Shown: positions 7,410-17,183, counted from the stretch's first letter. The stretch: 64,000 bases of DNA from an uncultured Granulosicoccaceae bacterium (GCA_937930305.1 CALGLE010000021.1:1-64000); one strand, 5' to 3'. Numbers and translations: made by a program. The notes: a model not told the origin generated them from the sequence alone.

Positions 7410-8144
7410 GTGAAAATCGTGATGATTACATCGGGTATTGATGATCTTTCTCGGCAGTTTCACACGCTGCCAGGAACCCCCATTGCGATAATTGACCTTG
7501 ACGACTGGTCGGTAACGAGGCGACTAAAAATGCTGGTGCGTTCTTGTGCCGGTTTGGTTTTTAAAGATCGCTATGACAGCATAAAAGACTACAGTGGCAA
7601 AGCGGGGCTTCGCTATTTCGCGGTTGATAGGAATGAGAAAGCGCAAATAGAATCGATCTTGTTGAATGTATCAGCGGATATGGTCATAACCTATCGCTGC
7701 CCGATCATTCCAACTCGCTACTTAACAGGCTTGCCGCACGGGGCCATCAACTTGCACAGCTCCTTGCTTCCGGCTTTTAGAGGGGGTGATCCTCTGTTTT
7801 GGCAAGTGCTTAACGGTGTGGAAGAAACCGGTGTCACCGTGCATCGCTTGAGTGATCAGGTGGATGCGGGGCCCATTCTTAAACAGGTCGTGGTGCAACG
7901 ACCAAAGAATGTATCAGAAGCCGAACTCGCCAACTTCTTAACCATCGAACAAGGCCTGCCAGCACTACGCGATACCGTACAAGCCATTATTGATGACACC
8001 TTGGTGCCTATGGTTCAGCCTGATGAGGTAGACGCACCGGCAGCGCCTAACGGTGCAAGATCACGCTGGCGGGAGTTGGCAAACGAGAGGGGATTGGGTG
8101 CGACTGAACGGGAAGACTTAGCTTGTTTTCTGGGGAAGAAATAA
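7410..8144 (+). CDS. Formyltransferase-family protein (Fmt/PurN fold)
   Basis: 244 residues starting at GTG 7410. The core carries the signature of 10-formyltetrahydrofolate-dependent formyltransferases: INLHSSLLPAFRGGDPLFWQVLNG with the catalytic Asn-x-His, and GVTVHRLSDQVDAGPIL with the Asp. It is shorter than methionyl-tRNA formyltransferase (about 310) and lacks its C-terminal domain. It probably acts on another acceptor such as a nucleotide-sugar or amino-sugar. No sugar genes are adjacent, so the substrate is open. A strong terminator follows. Confidence 0.85.
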   Translation: MKIVMITSGIDDLSRQFHTLPGTPIAIIDLDDWSVTRRLKMLVRSCAGLVFKDRYDSIKDYSGKAGLRYFAVDRNEKAQIESILLNVSADMVITYRCPIIPTRYLTGLPHGAINLHSSLLPAFRGGDPLFWQVLNGVEETGVTVHRLSDQVDAGPILKQVVVQRPKNVSEAELANFLTIEQGLPALRDTVQAIIDDTLVPMVQPDEVDAPAAPNGARSRWRELANERGLGATEREDLACFLGKK

Positions 8145-8146
8145 AA

Positions 8147-8175
8147 AAAGCGATCCGCACAGTGCGGATCGCTTT
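8147..8175. terminator. Hairpin terminator between convergent genes
   Basis: AAAGCGATCCGCAC pairs perfectly with GTGCGGATCGCTTT around a tiny loop, with an A-run on the left. On the minus strand the hairpin ends in a T-run. It separates the formyltransferase and OmpA genes and can serve both strands. Confidence 0.85.
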
Positions 8176-8220
8176 GATCAATCAGGCGTTTACAACCGCC
8201 GTTTAATGCAATGGATTGAC

Positions 8221-8859
8221 TTAGTTAAAAACCATTCGAGTGGCTTCAACATCCACTTCCACACGACGGTTCATTAGGCGACCCGCTTCGGTGCCGTTGT
8301 CATCGATAGGGCTGGATTCGCCCATGCCAACGACAGAGATTGCTGCATCGGGGTAGCGTGCTGCTAATAGGTCTGCAACCGTTTGTGCGCGACGTTCTGA
8401 TAACGCTTGGTTGTATTCATCGGATCCGCGATCATCGGTGTGACCTGTCACTGTCATGGCTTGGATGTTTTTGAACTCGGCCAATTTGCCCAGAAGAGAA
8501 TTCATGGCTTGGCGGCCTTCGCCAGTTAATGCTGCAGAATCGGTTGCGAATTGCGCCTGACCTTCCAGGGTTAGCATTTCTACTTTGCCCACAGGTTCAG
8601 CCGGTTCAGCAGGTTTTTCAACTTCCGCAACTTCTTCTTTCACTTCTTCTACGGCGTCTTCAATACCTTCACAGGCATTGATTTGATTGTCTTCAGACCA
8701 AGTGCCTGAGCGCAAGCAGCCGTCGAGACCTGTGGTGATGACGTTGTCACCGCTTTTCAAATAGCCCCCACCTTCGGCTGGGATATTGTCGGCGTGGGCT
8801 AGGGCACTGCCTGCTGCGATCAGAAGGCTGGTACCAAACAAAGTTGAACGAATAATCAT
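8221..8859 (-). CDS. OmpA-family protein, first of a tandem pair
   Basis: About 212 residues from ATG 8859, which has a GGAG ribosome site upstream and starts a clean signal peptide (MIIRSTLFGTSLLIAAGSALA). A longer in-frame start at 8901 would hide it. After a short N-terminal domain containing CLRSGTWSEDNQINACEGIE comes an acidic Pro/Glu/Val linker. A C-terminal OmpA domain follows (VTGHTDDRGSDEYNQALSERRAQTVADLL...NRRVEVDVE), which binds peptidoglycan. There is no beta-barrel; this is a periplasmic tether. It is a paralogue of the gene just upstream on the same strand, each with its own terminator. Confidence 0.9.
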   Translation of the reverse strand: MIIRSTLFGTSLLIAAGSALAHADNIPAEGGGYLKSGDNVITTGLDGCLRSGTWSEDNQINACEGIEDAVEEVKEEVAEVEKPAEPAEPVGKVEMLTLEGQAQFATDSAALTGEGRQAMNSLLGKLAEFKNIQAMTVTGHTDDRGSDEYNQALSERRAQTVADLLAARYPDAAISVVGMGESSPIDDNGTEAGRLMNRRVEVDVEATRMVFN

Positions 8860-8950
8860 GTGTGTTTGCTCCAGAAAATAAAGGACTTGGGGAGTGGTCA
8901 CTCAACAGACCGCAGGTTTTCTTGCATTGTACGGCTTTTTTACAACAAAA

Positions 8951-8982
8951 AAAAAGGCCCGGAAAACTATCCGGGCCTTTCT
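8951..8982 (-). terminator. Rho-independent terminator behind the second OmpA gene
   Basis: AAAGGCCCGGA and TCCGGGCCTTT form an 11-bp stem. On the minus strand it runs straight into a long T-tract (the A-run at 8946-8955). It ends transcription of the 9006-9659 gene before the next paralogue. Confidence 0.88.
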
Positions 8983-9005
8983 TCAACTCAAGTTATCCAG
9001 AAAAA

Positions 9006-9659
9006 TTACTCTGAAATACTTTTTGCTGTTACTTCGATTTCAACGCGGCGGTTGGCTTGACGGCCTTCAGCTGTGTCGTTGGTATCGATTGGGCTGGACT
9101 CACCAGCACCGGCACTCGATACTGATACACCTGGGTACGCAGCTTCTAGGAAGGCCGCAACCGTGGCTGCACGTCTTTCTGATAGCGCTTGGTTGTAGTC
9201 TTCGGATCCCGTTGAATCGGTGTGGCCTGTGACCGCCATGGATTCAATTTCTTGGAAGTTGCCCAATCGAGCCACCAAGTCGGTTAGTGCAGCTTCGCCT
9301 GCCGCATTCAATTCGTGTGAATTGGTTGCAAACAAGGCTTCGCCACCCAAAGTCGCCATGGTGATGGTGGGTTCTTTTGGTGCAGGCTCTGGTTCTGGAG
9401 CAGGCTCAGGCTCTGCTTCGGGCTCAGGTTCTGCCACAGTTTCTTCAATGCCTTCACAAGCGTTGATTTGGTTGTCTTCAGACCAAGTTCCGGAACGTAG
9501 ACAGGTGTCAATGCCGGTACGTACGGCGTTTCCACCTGCGCTGATGTTGCCTGAACCGTCAGCGGCTTCGATAGTGCCATCGGCATCGTGTGCCAGTGTC
9601 GTGCTGCTTGCTGCCAGCAGGATCGCTGCCGAGCTCAGCGTCAATAAAGTTTTGTTCAT
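9006..9659 (-). CDS. OmpA-family protein, second of a tandem pair
   Basis: 217 residues from ATG 9659, which starts a signal peptide (MNKTLLTLSSAAILLAASS...LAHD). The layout copies its neighbour: the same CLRSGTWSEDNQINACEGIE block, then a Glu/Pro/Ala linker with PEPE-type repeats, then a C-terminal OmpA domain (GHTDSTGSEDYNQALSERRAATVAAFL). Peptidoglycan-binding periplasmic or outer-membrane-linked protein. It has a long leader of about 170 bases from a good promoter. The pair arose by duplication; the repeat-rich linker is the most variable part. Confidence 0.9.
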   Translation of the reverse strand: MNKTLLTLSSAAILLAASSTTLAHDADGTIEAADGSGNISAGGNAVRTGIDTCLRSGTWSEDNQINACEGIEETVAEPEPEAEPEPAPEPEPAPKEPTITMATLGGEALFATNSHELNAAGEAALTDLVARLGNFQEIESMAVTGHTDSTGSEDYNQALSERRAATVAAFLEAAYPGVSVSSAGAGESSPIDTNDTAEGRQANRRVEIEVTAKSISE

Positions 9660-9979
9660 GTAGGGCTCCCACAAAAATGTTACTGGTTAAGTCAATTCAA
9701 AAACGGGACGAAGGCTCGATTGCGCCACTGAGCGCCCCCGAATGCCCGACCGTCTCCGATCGGACTCTCACCTGATCCATCTATACAGCGCGCCGATTCG
9801 GTGACCGAAGCCGAACACACTTGTTGTATTTTTGTCATGTATAGCGGTTGTTGACTAGATTGTAAACACAATCCGCACATTTCTGTGTGAAAAAAACAAC
9901 AGTCAAGCCAGCAGTAAAGCCGCTTTACATTAGATAAGATAGTCTAGAAGACACGATTTACCACACCCAAGGACTCGGG
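9660..9979. other. Divergent intergenic region between ompA-like gene and comF
   Basis: 320 bases without a gene. It holds the minus-strand promoter (9838-9866) and a long GC-rich leader to the OmpA start. The leader contains short inverted repeats (for example around 9755 and 9795), suggesting a structured 5' UTR. I see no strong plus-strand promoter for comF. Confidence 0.5.
9838..9866 (-). promoter_or_regulatory. Sigma-70 promoter for the 9006-9659 OmpA gene
   Basis: On the minus strand TTTACA (9866-9861), 17 bases, then TATACA (9843-9838): near-consensus -35 and -10 boxes with ideal spacing. The predicted transcript start is near 9831, giving a leader of about 170 bases. Confidence 0.6.
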
Positions 9980-10714
9980 ATGTTAAGAACTTCGGCCTGG
10001 ATGGCCAAATTAACTGAAATTCGCCAGATAATTGGCGATTACCGCTGCATTATTTGTACCCGACGATGCGCTTCTGAACCCGCAATCTGCGCTGGCTGTT
10101 TAGCCATACTTCCGTGGCTGGAACCCAGTGTTTGCCTGCGCTGTGGGGCTATGAGCACGGAAATGTGCAGCGCCTGTTCCACCCACGAAGACCCGTTCAA
10201 GCATCGGTTGGCCGTGTTTGATTACGCTTTCCCAATGGATGCCTTGCTGAAGCGGTTTAAATATCAAGAAAAACGCGCTATTGGTCGTAATCTGGGCTTA
10301 ATGCTGGGTTCGATTGCTGTTCACCAAGACATACACCGTGGCATGGATCGATTACTTCCTATCCCTTTGGCTTGGCCTCGGCGGCGTTCCCGTGGATTTA
10401 ACCAAGCCGCAGACATTGCAGAGGCGTGCAGTGAAGTAACCGGGATCCCTTGGTCTGATCAACTTTTAAACAGAACAGAAGATACGCCTCGATTGGCAGG
10501 ATTGTCGCCAGTTGAGCGACGATTTGCGCTGCTGGGTTCGTTTACAGCCAGTGATGCTGTCGCCGGAGAGCACGTTGTTCTGATTGATGACGTCTTAACC
10601 AGTGGTGCCACGTGCTTAGAGCTGGTGCGAGAATTAACCGATAGAGGAGCTGCATCCGTGAGCGTGTGGACAGTGGCTCGCACGGTGGCCGGTGTTGAAA
10701 CCCTAGCCGACTAA
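9980..10714 (+). CDS. comF: ComF-family phosphoribosyltransferase-like protein
   Basis: 244 residues. The N-terminal part has paired cysteines typical of ComF zinc ribbons (CIICTRRC...CAGC and CLRCGAMSTEMCSAC). The C-terminal part is a type I phosphoribosyltransferase fold with the PRPP-binding VVLIDDVLTSGAT. In competent bacteria ComF helps take up single-stranded DNA; in others (GntX) the role is unclear. The start at 9980 has AAGGA upstream. The 3' end overlaps the convergent GTPase gene by 12 bases. The type IV pilus genes 7 kb away are consistent with a competence role but do not prove it. Confidence 0.9.
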   Translation: MLRTSAWMAKLTEIRQIIGDYRCIICTRRCASEPAICAGCLAILPWLEPSVCLRCGAMSTEMCSACSTHEDPFKHRLAVFDYAFPMDALLKRFKYQEKRAIGRNLGLMLGSIAVHQDIHRGMDRLLPIPLAWPRRRSRGFNQAADIAEACSEVTGIPWSDQLLNRTEDTPRLAGLSPVERRFALLGSFTASDAVAGEHVVLIDDVLTSGATCLELVRELTDRGAASVSVWTVARTVAGVETLAD

Positions 10715-12361
10715 TAATCGTTTCACAGCCTTGGAGGACTCGGGTTGGTTGGGGTGTGATGATGCGCTCGATTGCAAGTGCTCCAGTTCGCTGAGTAAGC
10801 TATGGCGTGTTTCTCCCACTTTGGCTATGCCGCTCAAGATGTGTTGATCGGTTTCTGCTAAAGCATCCTCAAGCCCTTGTGTGAACCCGCGACGGGCCGC
10901 TTCCACACGTGAGGGTTTGACTTTTTTGCGCAAAATCGTCGGCACAAGCCAGGCCAACCCAGTCAGCATGGCCGTGTGCAGCGCGAAGTTTATTCCCAGA
11001 TACTGCAAGCCGTTGCCCGTGCTTTGAGCGAATCCGTTTATGAGCTTATAACCTGCCCACCCTAGTACCGCTAACGGCAGCAAGGTTGCCAGCCAACCCA
11101 GAATGGAATACAACGCGCGTTGCCAGGTTTCACCCGGTTGTCGCAGAGACGCTTGCAGTGCTTCATTGCTCATTTGTTGAAGTCGGGCTGGCAGTTCAGC
11201 GCGTCGGCGTGCCAGGGTGGCGGCCAAGGCATCGGTGTGAACATTTTCGCCCCGCGCCTCGTGAACGAAATCGGCGACAGCGTCATCGATGCGTTGCAAG
11301 GTGGCCTCATCCAATAAGGCTTGATGAGCGATGTTGGTTGATGTGCTGGCTGTGTTTTCTGTTTGCTGATGGCTGAGTACTTTTTGTCCGATACCCGGTA
11401 GCCAGCGCAGCCAAAACGGGGCATGCGGGTCAGCGTATTGGTCGGCCAGATTCGGTATTTGCCATTGGAGCGCTTGGGTGATTTCGTCTCGGTGCCTGGC
11501 CCAATGCGATTGCCACAACGATTGCCAGCGATCGAGCAGTGCGGTGTCTCCCAGTGATTGCTGAAGCCCGGTGGCTGTTTTTTTAATTTCCCCTAAGCGT
11601 TGGAAAACGCCTCGTTTCTCTAATTCGCCAATTAATTGCTGGTCAGCGAGTGCTCGAACGGTTTCATCAAACTGTTGGAAGTCGTCGTTAACCGCGGGTT
11701 TGTCTGGGTTGCAGTCTGTACAAAACAGCAGCGGATTTTCTAATCCTGCGCTTTGAAGTAGGGCTTGGAAGTCTTCGCGTTGAATCGGATCGCCTCGGTC
11801 CCAATGGTTGATAACAAATAACCACGCATGCCGTTGGCCATATTTTTGTAACAAACGCCAGCCTTCGTCATCGCGATAACGTTCCGGGCTAACGACGTAA
11901 ACCAGCACATCAATATAAGGCAGCCATTGTTCCACCAACGTTCGGTGACTGGTTTCCACGCTGTCAAAATCAGGCATGTCTAGCCACAACACGGAGGCGT
12001 AGTGGTCGTTGTGGTGCATTGCGGTGCGCAGTTTTTCCATAGGAAAATCTGCCGGCAGTCGATCCACCCTGACTGAGGTGTGCACGTAGGCGGTGATGTC
12101 GGTAGATGTGGGGCGTTCAGCGCTGGCGCGGGCGATGGCTTCGCCGGCCAAACGATTCATGAGTGAGCTTTTGCCCACACCGGTGCCGCCAAAAAAACCA
12201 ACCACCAGCGGACGATCAGGGCCTGCAAACAATTGGCTTGGGGTCGCCGAATTAACGCTCTTAACCCGTTCGAGCGCATCGGGTGCTAACCAGCCTGCGT
12301 TGATTGCCTTCGATGTCCAGTCCAACAGGGCTGTTTGAGTCGTATTGAGAAGGTCCGTCAT
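10703..12361 (-). CDS. Membrane-associated dynamin-like/Era-like GTPase (first of two)
   Basis: 552 residues. The GTP-binding domain is near the N-terminus: P-loop GGTGVGKSS (58-66), a switch threonine in RPTSTDITAYVH, a G3 element DMPDFDS, and NHWD in the place of NKxD. A long helical middle is followed by two hydrophobic segments (about 425-450 and 465-490) and a charged C-terminal tail. This is the layout of bacterial dynamin-like and related membrane GTPases. A second, related GTPase lies 600 bases away on the same strand, and the peroxiredoxin gene sits between them on the other strand. Specific function unknown. Confidence 0.82.
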   Translation of the reverse strand: MTDLLNTTQTALLDWTSKAINAGWLAPDALERVKSVNSATPSQLFAGPDRPLVVGFFGGTGVGKSSLMNRLAGEAIARASAERPTSTDITAYVHTSVRVDRLPADFPMEKLRTAMHHNDHYASVLWLDMPDFDSVETSHRTLVEQWLPYIDVLVYVVSPERYRDDEGWRLLQKYGQRHAWLFVINHWDRGDPIQREDFQALLQSAGLENPLLFCTDCNPDKPAVNDDFQQFDETVRALADQQLIGELEKRGVFQRLGEIKKTATGLQQSLGDTALLDRWQSLWQSHWARHRDEITQALQWQIPNLADQYADPHAPFWLRWLPGIGQKVLSHQQTENTASTSTNIAHQALLDEATLQRIDDAVADFVHEARGENVHTDALAATLARRRAELPARLQQMSNEALQASLRQPGETWQRALYSILGWLATLLPLAVLGWAGYKLINGFAQSTGNGLQYLGINFALHTAMLTGLAWLVPTILRKKVKPSRVEAARRGFTQGLEDALAETDQHILSGIAKVGETRHSLLSELEHLQSSASSHPNQPESSKAVKRLLVG

Positions 12362-12476
12362 GGCTACGAATTAGACCACGACTGGCGCGCCTTCGCTCGC
12401 GTTACACTAGGCGCAGGTTGTAAGAAACCATCAAATCCACTCGATACACATAACTGTTCACTGACAGAGGCTGATC

Positions 12477-12959
12477 ATGATTAAAGCAGGCGACACCATT
12501 CCTGACGTATCCCTAAAGCAAATGGGCGCTGACGGACCACAAGATGTCAATCTAACCGACTATTGCGCGAATCGAAAAGTGGTCTTATTCGGTGTGCCTG
12601 GGGCTTTCACACCCACGTGTTCAGAAACGCATCTGCCAGGATTTGTACAAGCTCAGAAAGACTTAGCTGGCAAGGGCGTTGCCGCGGTTGGCTGTATATC
12701 CGTTGCAGACTTTTTCGTGATGAATGCCTGGGGCAAAAGCACGAACGTTGGCGAAGCGGTTGATATGCTGGCGGACGGAAATTCCGAGTTCACGAAAAGC
12801 GCAGGCTTAGAGCTGGATTTGAGTGCATTTGGTTTGGGAACACGCTGTCATCGCTTTGCCATGGTGGTGGATAACGGTGTCGTTACATCCATCGCGGTGG
12901 AAGAAAATTCTTCCGAGGCCACGGTGTCAACTGCGGAATCGGTGTTGGCAAGTCTTTAG
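12477..12959 (+). CDS. Peroxiredoxin, Prx5 type
   Basis: 160 residues, full length for the Prx5/glutaredoxin-dependent family. The peroxidatic cysteine is Cys48 in PGAFTPTCSETHLPGF, and the conserved Arg lies in LGTRCHRFAMVVDNG. It reduces hydrogen and alkyl peroxides in the cytoplasm, usually recycled by glutathione/glutaredoxin. This fits with the glutathione reductase gene 2.7 kb away. It is transcribed alone, divergent from the first GTPase and convergent with the second. Confidence 0.93.
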   Translation: MIKAGDTIPDVSLKQMGADGPQDVNLTDYCANRKVVLFGVPGAFTPTCSETHLPGFVQAQKDLAGKGVAAVGCISVADFFVMNAWGKSTNVGEAVDMLADGNSEFTKSAGLELDLSAFGLGTRCHRFAMVVDNGVVTSIAVEENSSEATVSTAESVLASL

Positions 12960-12982
12960 TTTGTTGTCAACGTCGTGTGCAG

Positions 12983-14734
12983 TTAGCTTGGGCTTTTAGT
13001 CAGCGAATGTTGATTTTGCGATAAGTCGTTTAAATCTAGGCCTAACAGTTCGCGGTTGTCCATGCTGTTAGGTAAATTATGCAGCGCAGCCCCCAGCACA
13101 CCGGCAAATATTTTCTCCTGAACCTCGGTGCGTTGTTCGCGTTTTAAATCGGCTTTCACCGTGGACATGTAACGCCCGAGTACCGATTCGGTGAGCAAGG
13201 TGGTAACCGATAACATGGCTGGCGCCACCAATAAGTCGGTGGCGGCAAGTCCACCAGATTTAACGGCGAGTGCCACTGCAGCTGCATCGGTTGTCACACG
13301 GGCGGCACGCAATGAATTGAGTAACGCGGGTTGGGTTTCTAGCTGCTGGTAAAGGCGTTGAGCCGCGGCGTCAATGCGTGGTTCAAAATCTTCCCGATAT
13401 TGTTCGGCAGATGCATCAAAAGATTGTGCTATGGAATTTTTTTGACGTTTTAGTTCGTGACCGAGTGCTTGCCACCATAGAGCTTGCTCGGGTAACTCCT
13501 GCTGAGCGTCCACAGCCACACCTTGGAGTTTGGTGAGTACGTGGGCTTGCACGCTGGAGAGCACATCACGCTCTAAATTGGCGGGTGGTGCGTTAGCCGC
13601 ATCTCTTCGTACGGCACTCATGCCCAGGCCAAACAATTTACGCGCTGGCCAAGTCACCAATTCTCGCGTTTTTTGTAAGGATGCTGCAATGCCAGGAAAT
13701 TCTAAAAGGGTGAGTAATTCTGCCAATGCCCGGTTAAAGGTATCGTTGCGAGAATCATCATCGAGGTAACGCGATTCGTACTGTGAAAACGCATCTTCTA
13801 CCGCGTCATTAACGGCCTCAACCCAGGTGTCGTGCGCGCTGCGTTCGTGCATGGCAGGTTCAATCCAACGAGACCAATTTTCATCAATAAATTGACTGAT
13901 CGCGGGTTGTAATAATGTTCTGTCATTGGATTGCTGCAAACGCGTCAGGCTTTGATGCAAGCCATCCAGGTGGCTTTCGGTGAATTGATTGATATCATCC
14001 ACGTAGGGCAAGGCAAAAACGCTTGGTGGGGTTACATCGCTAAAGCGTTCTTGAAAACGGTCATTGAATGATCGTCGTACCGCTGCTTCATCTTTTTCGT
14101 CCAGTTTGTTGATGACTACCACTAGGGGCTTGTTTAAAGGCACCATCAAACTCAACATATCCCACACGGATTTGTCGCCGTACTTATCTTTACTCACCAT
14201 CAAAATTACAACATCCGATAGAGCGAGTGTGTACAACACCGCACCGCGATAACCGCGTGCTTCAATCGAGTCAAAGTCGGGTGAATCCCACACCACTGAA
14301 TTGGTTATCAGCGCATTAGGACCAGCCTGCACGATTTCCAGTAAGTAGGCATCTAAGTCCTCCCGGTCCAGTTCCTCTGCATTAACTCGGCGCATCGGTT
14401 CAAGCACGGTGCAAATAGGTTCAAGGTCTGCATCGTTGGTGCCCACAGCGAATCCCTGCGCATGCACCGTGTAGCCAGCTCTGGCGCTAACACCACCGGC
14501 TTGTGAGTGGGTAAGGATATTTATTAACGTACTTTTGCCCGCCTGCGTTGGGCCAACCACGCCCACTTGAAGCGGGTGTTGGGGGTGTTGCTCATTCAGA
14601 TTTACTTTATCTTGGCAGGCATCGACAAGCCGCAAATCGTTGTAGTGATTAACCCATTGGGGGTTGGGTGATTCGCTGCGGCTAAGTTGATCGTGATAGT
14701 GATTGAGCAGAGTTTGTATGGTGTTTTCCATCAT
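12983..14734 (-). CDS. Membrane-associated dynamin-like/Era-like GTPase (second of two)
   Basis: Starts at ATG 14734, whose first bases overlap the stop of ubiA (ATGA), so it is translationally coupled to it; about 583 residues. A longer in-frame start at 14887 lies inside ubiA and gives unlikely sequence. GTPase motifs: GPTQAGKST P-loop, DSPDFDSIEARG as G3, and NKLDEKDE as G4. A helical middle follows, then a hydrophobic Ala/Val-rich region near the C-terminus (RVTTDAAAVALAVKSGGLAATDLLVAPAML...). The PDFDS element is shared with the neighbouring GTPase. Probably a membrane-remodelling or stress GTPase; the true role is unknown. Confidence 0.82.
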   Translation of the reverse strand: MMENTIQTLLNHYHDQLSRSESPNPQWVNHYNDLRLVDACQDKVNLNEQHPQHPLQVGVVGPTQAGKSTLINILTHSQAGGVSARAGYTVHAQGFAVGTNDADLEPICTVLEPMRRVNAEELDREDLDAYLLEIVQAGPNALITNSVVWDSPDFDSIEARGYRGAVLYTLALSDVVILMVSKDKYGDKSVWDMLSLMVPLNKPLVVVINKLDEKDEAAVRRSFNDRFQERFSDVTPPSVFALPYVDDINQFTESHLDGLHQSLTRLQQSNDRTLLQPAISQFIDENWSRWIEPAMHERSAHDTWVEAVNDAVEDAFSQYESRYLDDDSRNDTFNRALAELLTLLEFPGIAASLQKTRELVTWPARKLFGLGMSAVRRDAANAPPANLERDVLSSVQAHVLTKLQGVAVDAQQELPEQALWWQALGHELKRQKNSIAQSFDASAEQYREDFEPRIDAAAQRLYQQLETQPALLNSLRAARVTTDAAAVALAVKSGGLAATDLLVAPAMLSVTTLLTESVLGRYMSTVKADLKREQRTEVQEKIFAGVLGAALHNLPNSMDNRELLGLDLNDLSQNQHSLTKSPS

Positions 14735-15615
14735 GCAGCTACCGGCTTCACAAAATAATCGATGGCAATGCCAATGAAAATAACCATGCCCACGTGGTGA
14801 TTGTTTAAAAACGCTTTGAAGCAGGCCGCTGGCTCTCGATGGCGGCAATCGTGGAGCTGTTTGGCGACCAGTAGTGCGGCAATGCATAAACCAAGAAAAA
14901 ACACGATGCCACGTTCATGCCAGTGCCCGACCAGCATAACCAAACAGAGCATGGCGGTTTGTGCGATACCAATTGTTAGTAAATCGTACTGCCCTAAAAG
15001 GATGGCGGTCGATTTTATTCCCACCTTTACATCATCGTCTCGATCGACCATGGCGTAGTAGGTGTCGTACGCCATGGCCCAAATCACGGCTGCAAGAAAC
15101 AACACCCAGGCCGATGGGGGGGTGCTGTTGATTTGAGCCGCAAAGGCCATGGGAACTGCCCAGGCAAATGCGAGTCCTAAAAACAGTTGAGGCCAGTGTG
15201 TGATGCGTTTGGTGTAGGGGTAGAGCACGGCCAGAAACAGGGCCACAAACGAGAGCTTGATGGTGAGTGCGTTGGTGAACAAAACCAGCATAAACGCAGC
15301 TAACATCAGCACAGCAGTTGTGACAAGAGCGTCTTTGGGCGTTAAGTCGCCGGTGGCAAGCGGCCGGTTTTGGGTGCGTTCGACCTGGCCGTCCCAGTCT
15401 TTGTCGGCGTAGTCATTAATGGCGCAGCCTGCGGAACGTGTTAGGGCTGTGCCGACAACAAAGATAATCAGCACAGAAAGTTTGGGGATGCCGCTTGCGG
15501 CGAACCACAATGCCCATAGCATTGGCCACAGTAATAGTAAAATGCCGATTGGGCGATTGATTCTAGTTAAAGTGACGATGTGTGGCCACTTTGCAAACAG
15601 TTCAGTGGTGTTCAA
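14731..15615 (-). CDS. ubiA: 4-hydroxybenzoate octaprenyltransferase UbiA
   Basis: 294 residues, an integral membrane protein with about eight to nine hydrophobic helices. It carries the first Asp-rich motif [19 protein letters not shown] and the second one around [18 protein letters not shown]. It attaches the polyprenyl tail to 4-hydroxybenzoate, the first membrane step of ubiquinone synthesis. The start ([24 protein letters not shown]) is typical. It is followed by the overlapping GTPase gene in one transcript. The glutathione reductase gene runs the other way, only about 60 bases off. Confidence 0.95.
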   Translation of the reverse strand: MNTTELFAKWPHIVTLTRINRPIGILLLLWPMLWALWFAASGIPKLSVLIIFVVGTALTRSAGCAINDYADKDWDGQVERTQNRPLATGDLTPKDALVTTAVLMLAAFMLVLFTNALTIKLSFVALFLAVLYPYTKRITHWPQLFLGLAFAWAVPMAFAAQINSTPPSAWVLFLAAVIWAMAYDTYYAMVDRDDDVKVGIKSTAILLGQYDLLTIGIAQTAMLCLVMLVGHWHERGIVFFLGLCIAALLVAKQLHDCRHREPAACFKAFLNNHHVGMVIFIGIAIDYFVKPVAA

Positions 15616-15678
15616 GGGTGCTCAATTCACTTCGGTAGTGGGCGTATAGTAACGGGTTTGTTTCATTTGAGAATTGTT

Positions 15679-17031
15679 ATGGCTTTTGATTACGATTTAA
15701 TTTCCATTGGCGGTGGTAGTGGCGGCATCGCCACACTCAACCGCGCGGGCAGCTACGGCGCTAAGTGCTTAGTGATCGAACGCGATTCCGTATTGGGTGG
15801 CACTTGCGTAAATCGTGGTTGCGTTCCGAAGAAAGCCATGTGGTACGGAGCAAGTTTGTCACATGCCTTACACGACGCATCCGATTATGGCTTTGACGTC
15901 ACTGTGGGTAAATTTGACTGGACCGCCTTTGTGGCAAAGCGAGAAGCCTACATTCACAACATTAATAACGCCTACGCCAATTATTTGGGTAAAAACAATG
16001 TGGAATTCACCCACGGTCACGCCACTTTTGCTGGCCCCAATACCGTATTAATTGATGGTGAAAGAAAAGTCACTGCCGAACGCATCATTATTGCCCCAGG
16101 TGGTGTGCCAGTGATGCCAGAGGTGCCGGGCATTGAACACGCGATAAATTCTGATGGGTTTTTTGAACTAACCGAGCAGCCGGCTAAGGCGTTGGTGTTG
16201 GGGGCGGGTTACATAGCGGTAGAGCTTGCCGGGTTATTACAAGCTTTGGGCACTGAAACCACCCTTGGCATTCGACACGATATGTTTTTACGCAACTTTG
16301 ATGACATGTTATCCAGTCAATTAATGGAAGCGATGAAAAATGACGGGGTCACCATGGCGACCGGTTTTACGACGGCCTCACTGGAAAAGAAAAACGATGG
16401 CATCTACGTCACGGGTACATCGGGTGACGTGTTAGGGCCGTTTGATACAGTGCTCATGGCCATTGGACGAAAACCTTCAACTGATGCACTGGGGTTAGAC
16501 GCGATTGGATTAGAAACAGATAGTCGAGGTTATATACCGGTGGATGAGTGGCAGGAAACCAAAGTGAAAAACGTGTTCGCCCTGGGAGATGTTACGGGCC
16601 AGGCTGAACTAACACCCGTGGCGATTGCGGCTGGTCGGCGTTTATCAGACCGAATATACAATGGGCAAGCCGGTCGTAAGATGGACTACAGCAACATAGC
16701 AACTGTTGTGTTTAGCCATCCTCCTATTGGTACGGTGGGTTTATCAGAAGCGGACGCACGCGCAGAGTATGGAGATGGCGTGAAAGTGTACTCCTCCTCA
16801 TTTACCCCCATGTATTCCGCGTTCAGCGAGCAGAAAACCAAAACTGCGATGAAATTAATCGTACAGGGCGAGGATGAGCGCATCGTGGGCTGCCATATGA
16901 TTGGGCGAGATTCTGATGAGATGTTGCAAGGCTTTGCGGTGGCCATTCGTATGGGTGCGACAAAAGCGGATTTTGATGACACCGTAGCGATTCACCCAAC
17001 CAGCGCTGAAGAACTAGTCACCATGCGTTAG
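15679..17031 (+). CDS. gor: Glutathione-disulfide reductase
   Basis: 450 residues from ATG 15679. The earlier in-frame start at 15580 lies across the ubiA start and adds nonsense. The N-terminus binds FAD ([13 protein letters not shown]). The redox disulfide is in [13 protein letters not shown]. An NADPH-binding Rossmann segment begins at [16 protein letters not shown], and the C-terminal dimer interface ends [13 protein letters not shown] with the catalytic His-Pro-Thr. It regenerates reduced glutathione with NADPH in the cytoplasm, and probably supports the nearby peroxiredoxin. A hairpin terminator stands downstream. Confidence 0.95.
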   Translation: MAFDYDLISIGGGSGGIATLNRAGSYGAKCLVIERDSVLGGTCVNRGCVPKKAMWYGASLSHALHDASDYGFDVTVGKFDWTAFVAKREAYIHNINNAYANYLGKNNVEFTHGHATFAGPNTVLIDGERKVTAERIIIAPGGVPVMPEVPGIEHAINSDGFFELTEQPAKALVLGAGYIAVELAGLLQALGTETTLGIRHDMFLRNFDDMLSSQLMEAMKNDGVTMATGFTTASLEKKNDGIYVTGTSGDVLGPFDTVLMAIGRKPSTDALGLDAIGLETDSRGYIPVDEWQETKVKNVFALGDVTGQAELTPVAIAAGRRLSDRIYNGQAGRKMDYSNIATVVFSHPPIGTVGLSEADARAEYGDGVKVYSSSFTPMYSAFSEQKTKTAMKLIVQGEDERIVGCHMIGRDSDEMLQGFAVAIRMGATKADFDDTVAIHPTSAEELVTMR

Positions 17032-17183
17032 TGGATGTAAATTGATACTTGGTTCGTGATGGGTTTAACACCCTGGCTGAATGTGTGAGCTATACCCCAG
17101 CATAGTTGTGATCAACTTCAGCTTTGTTGTCCTACTTCAGTAGCCGTCACTGTCTCTATTGCTAAAACTTACGAGTAGAAAAG

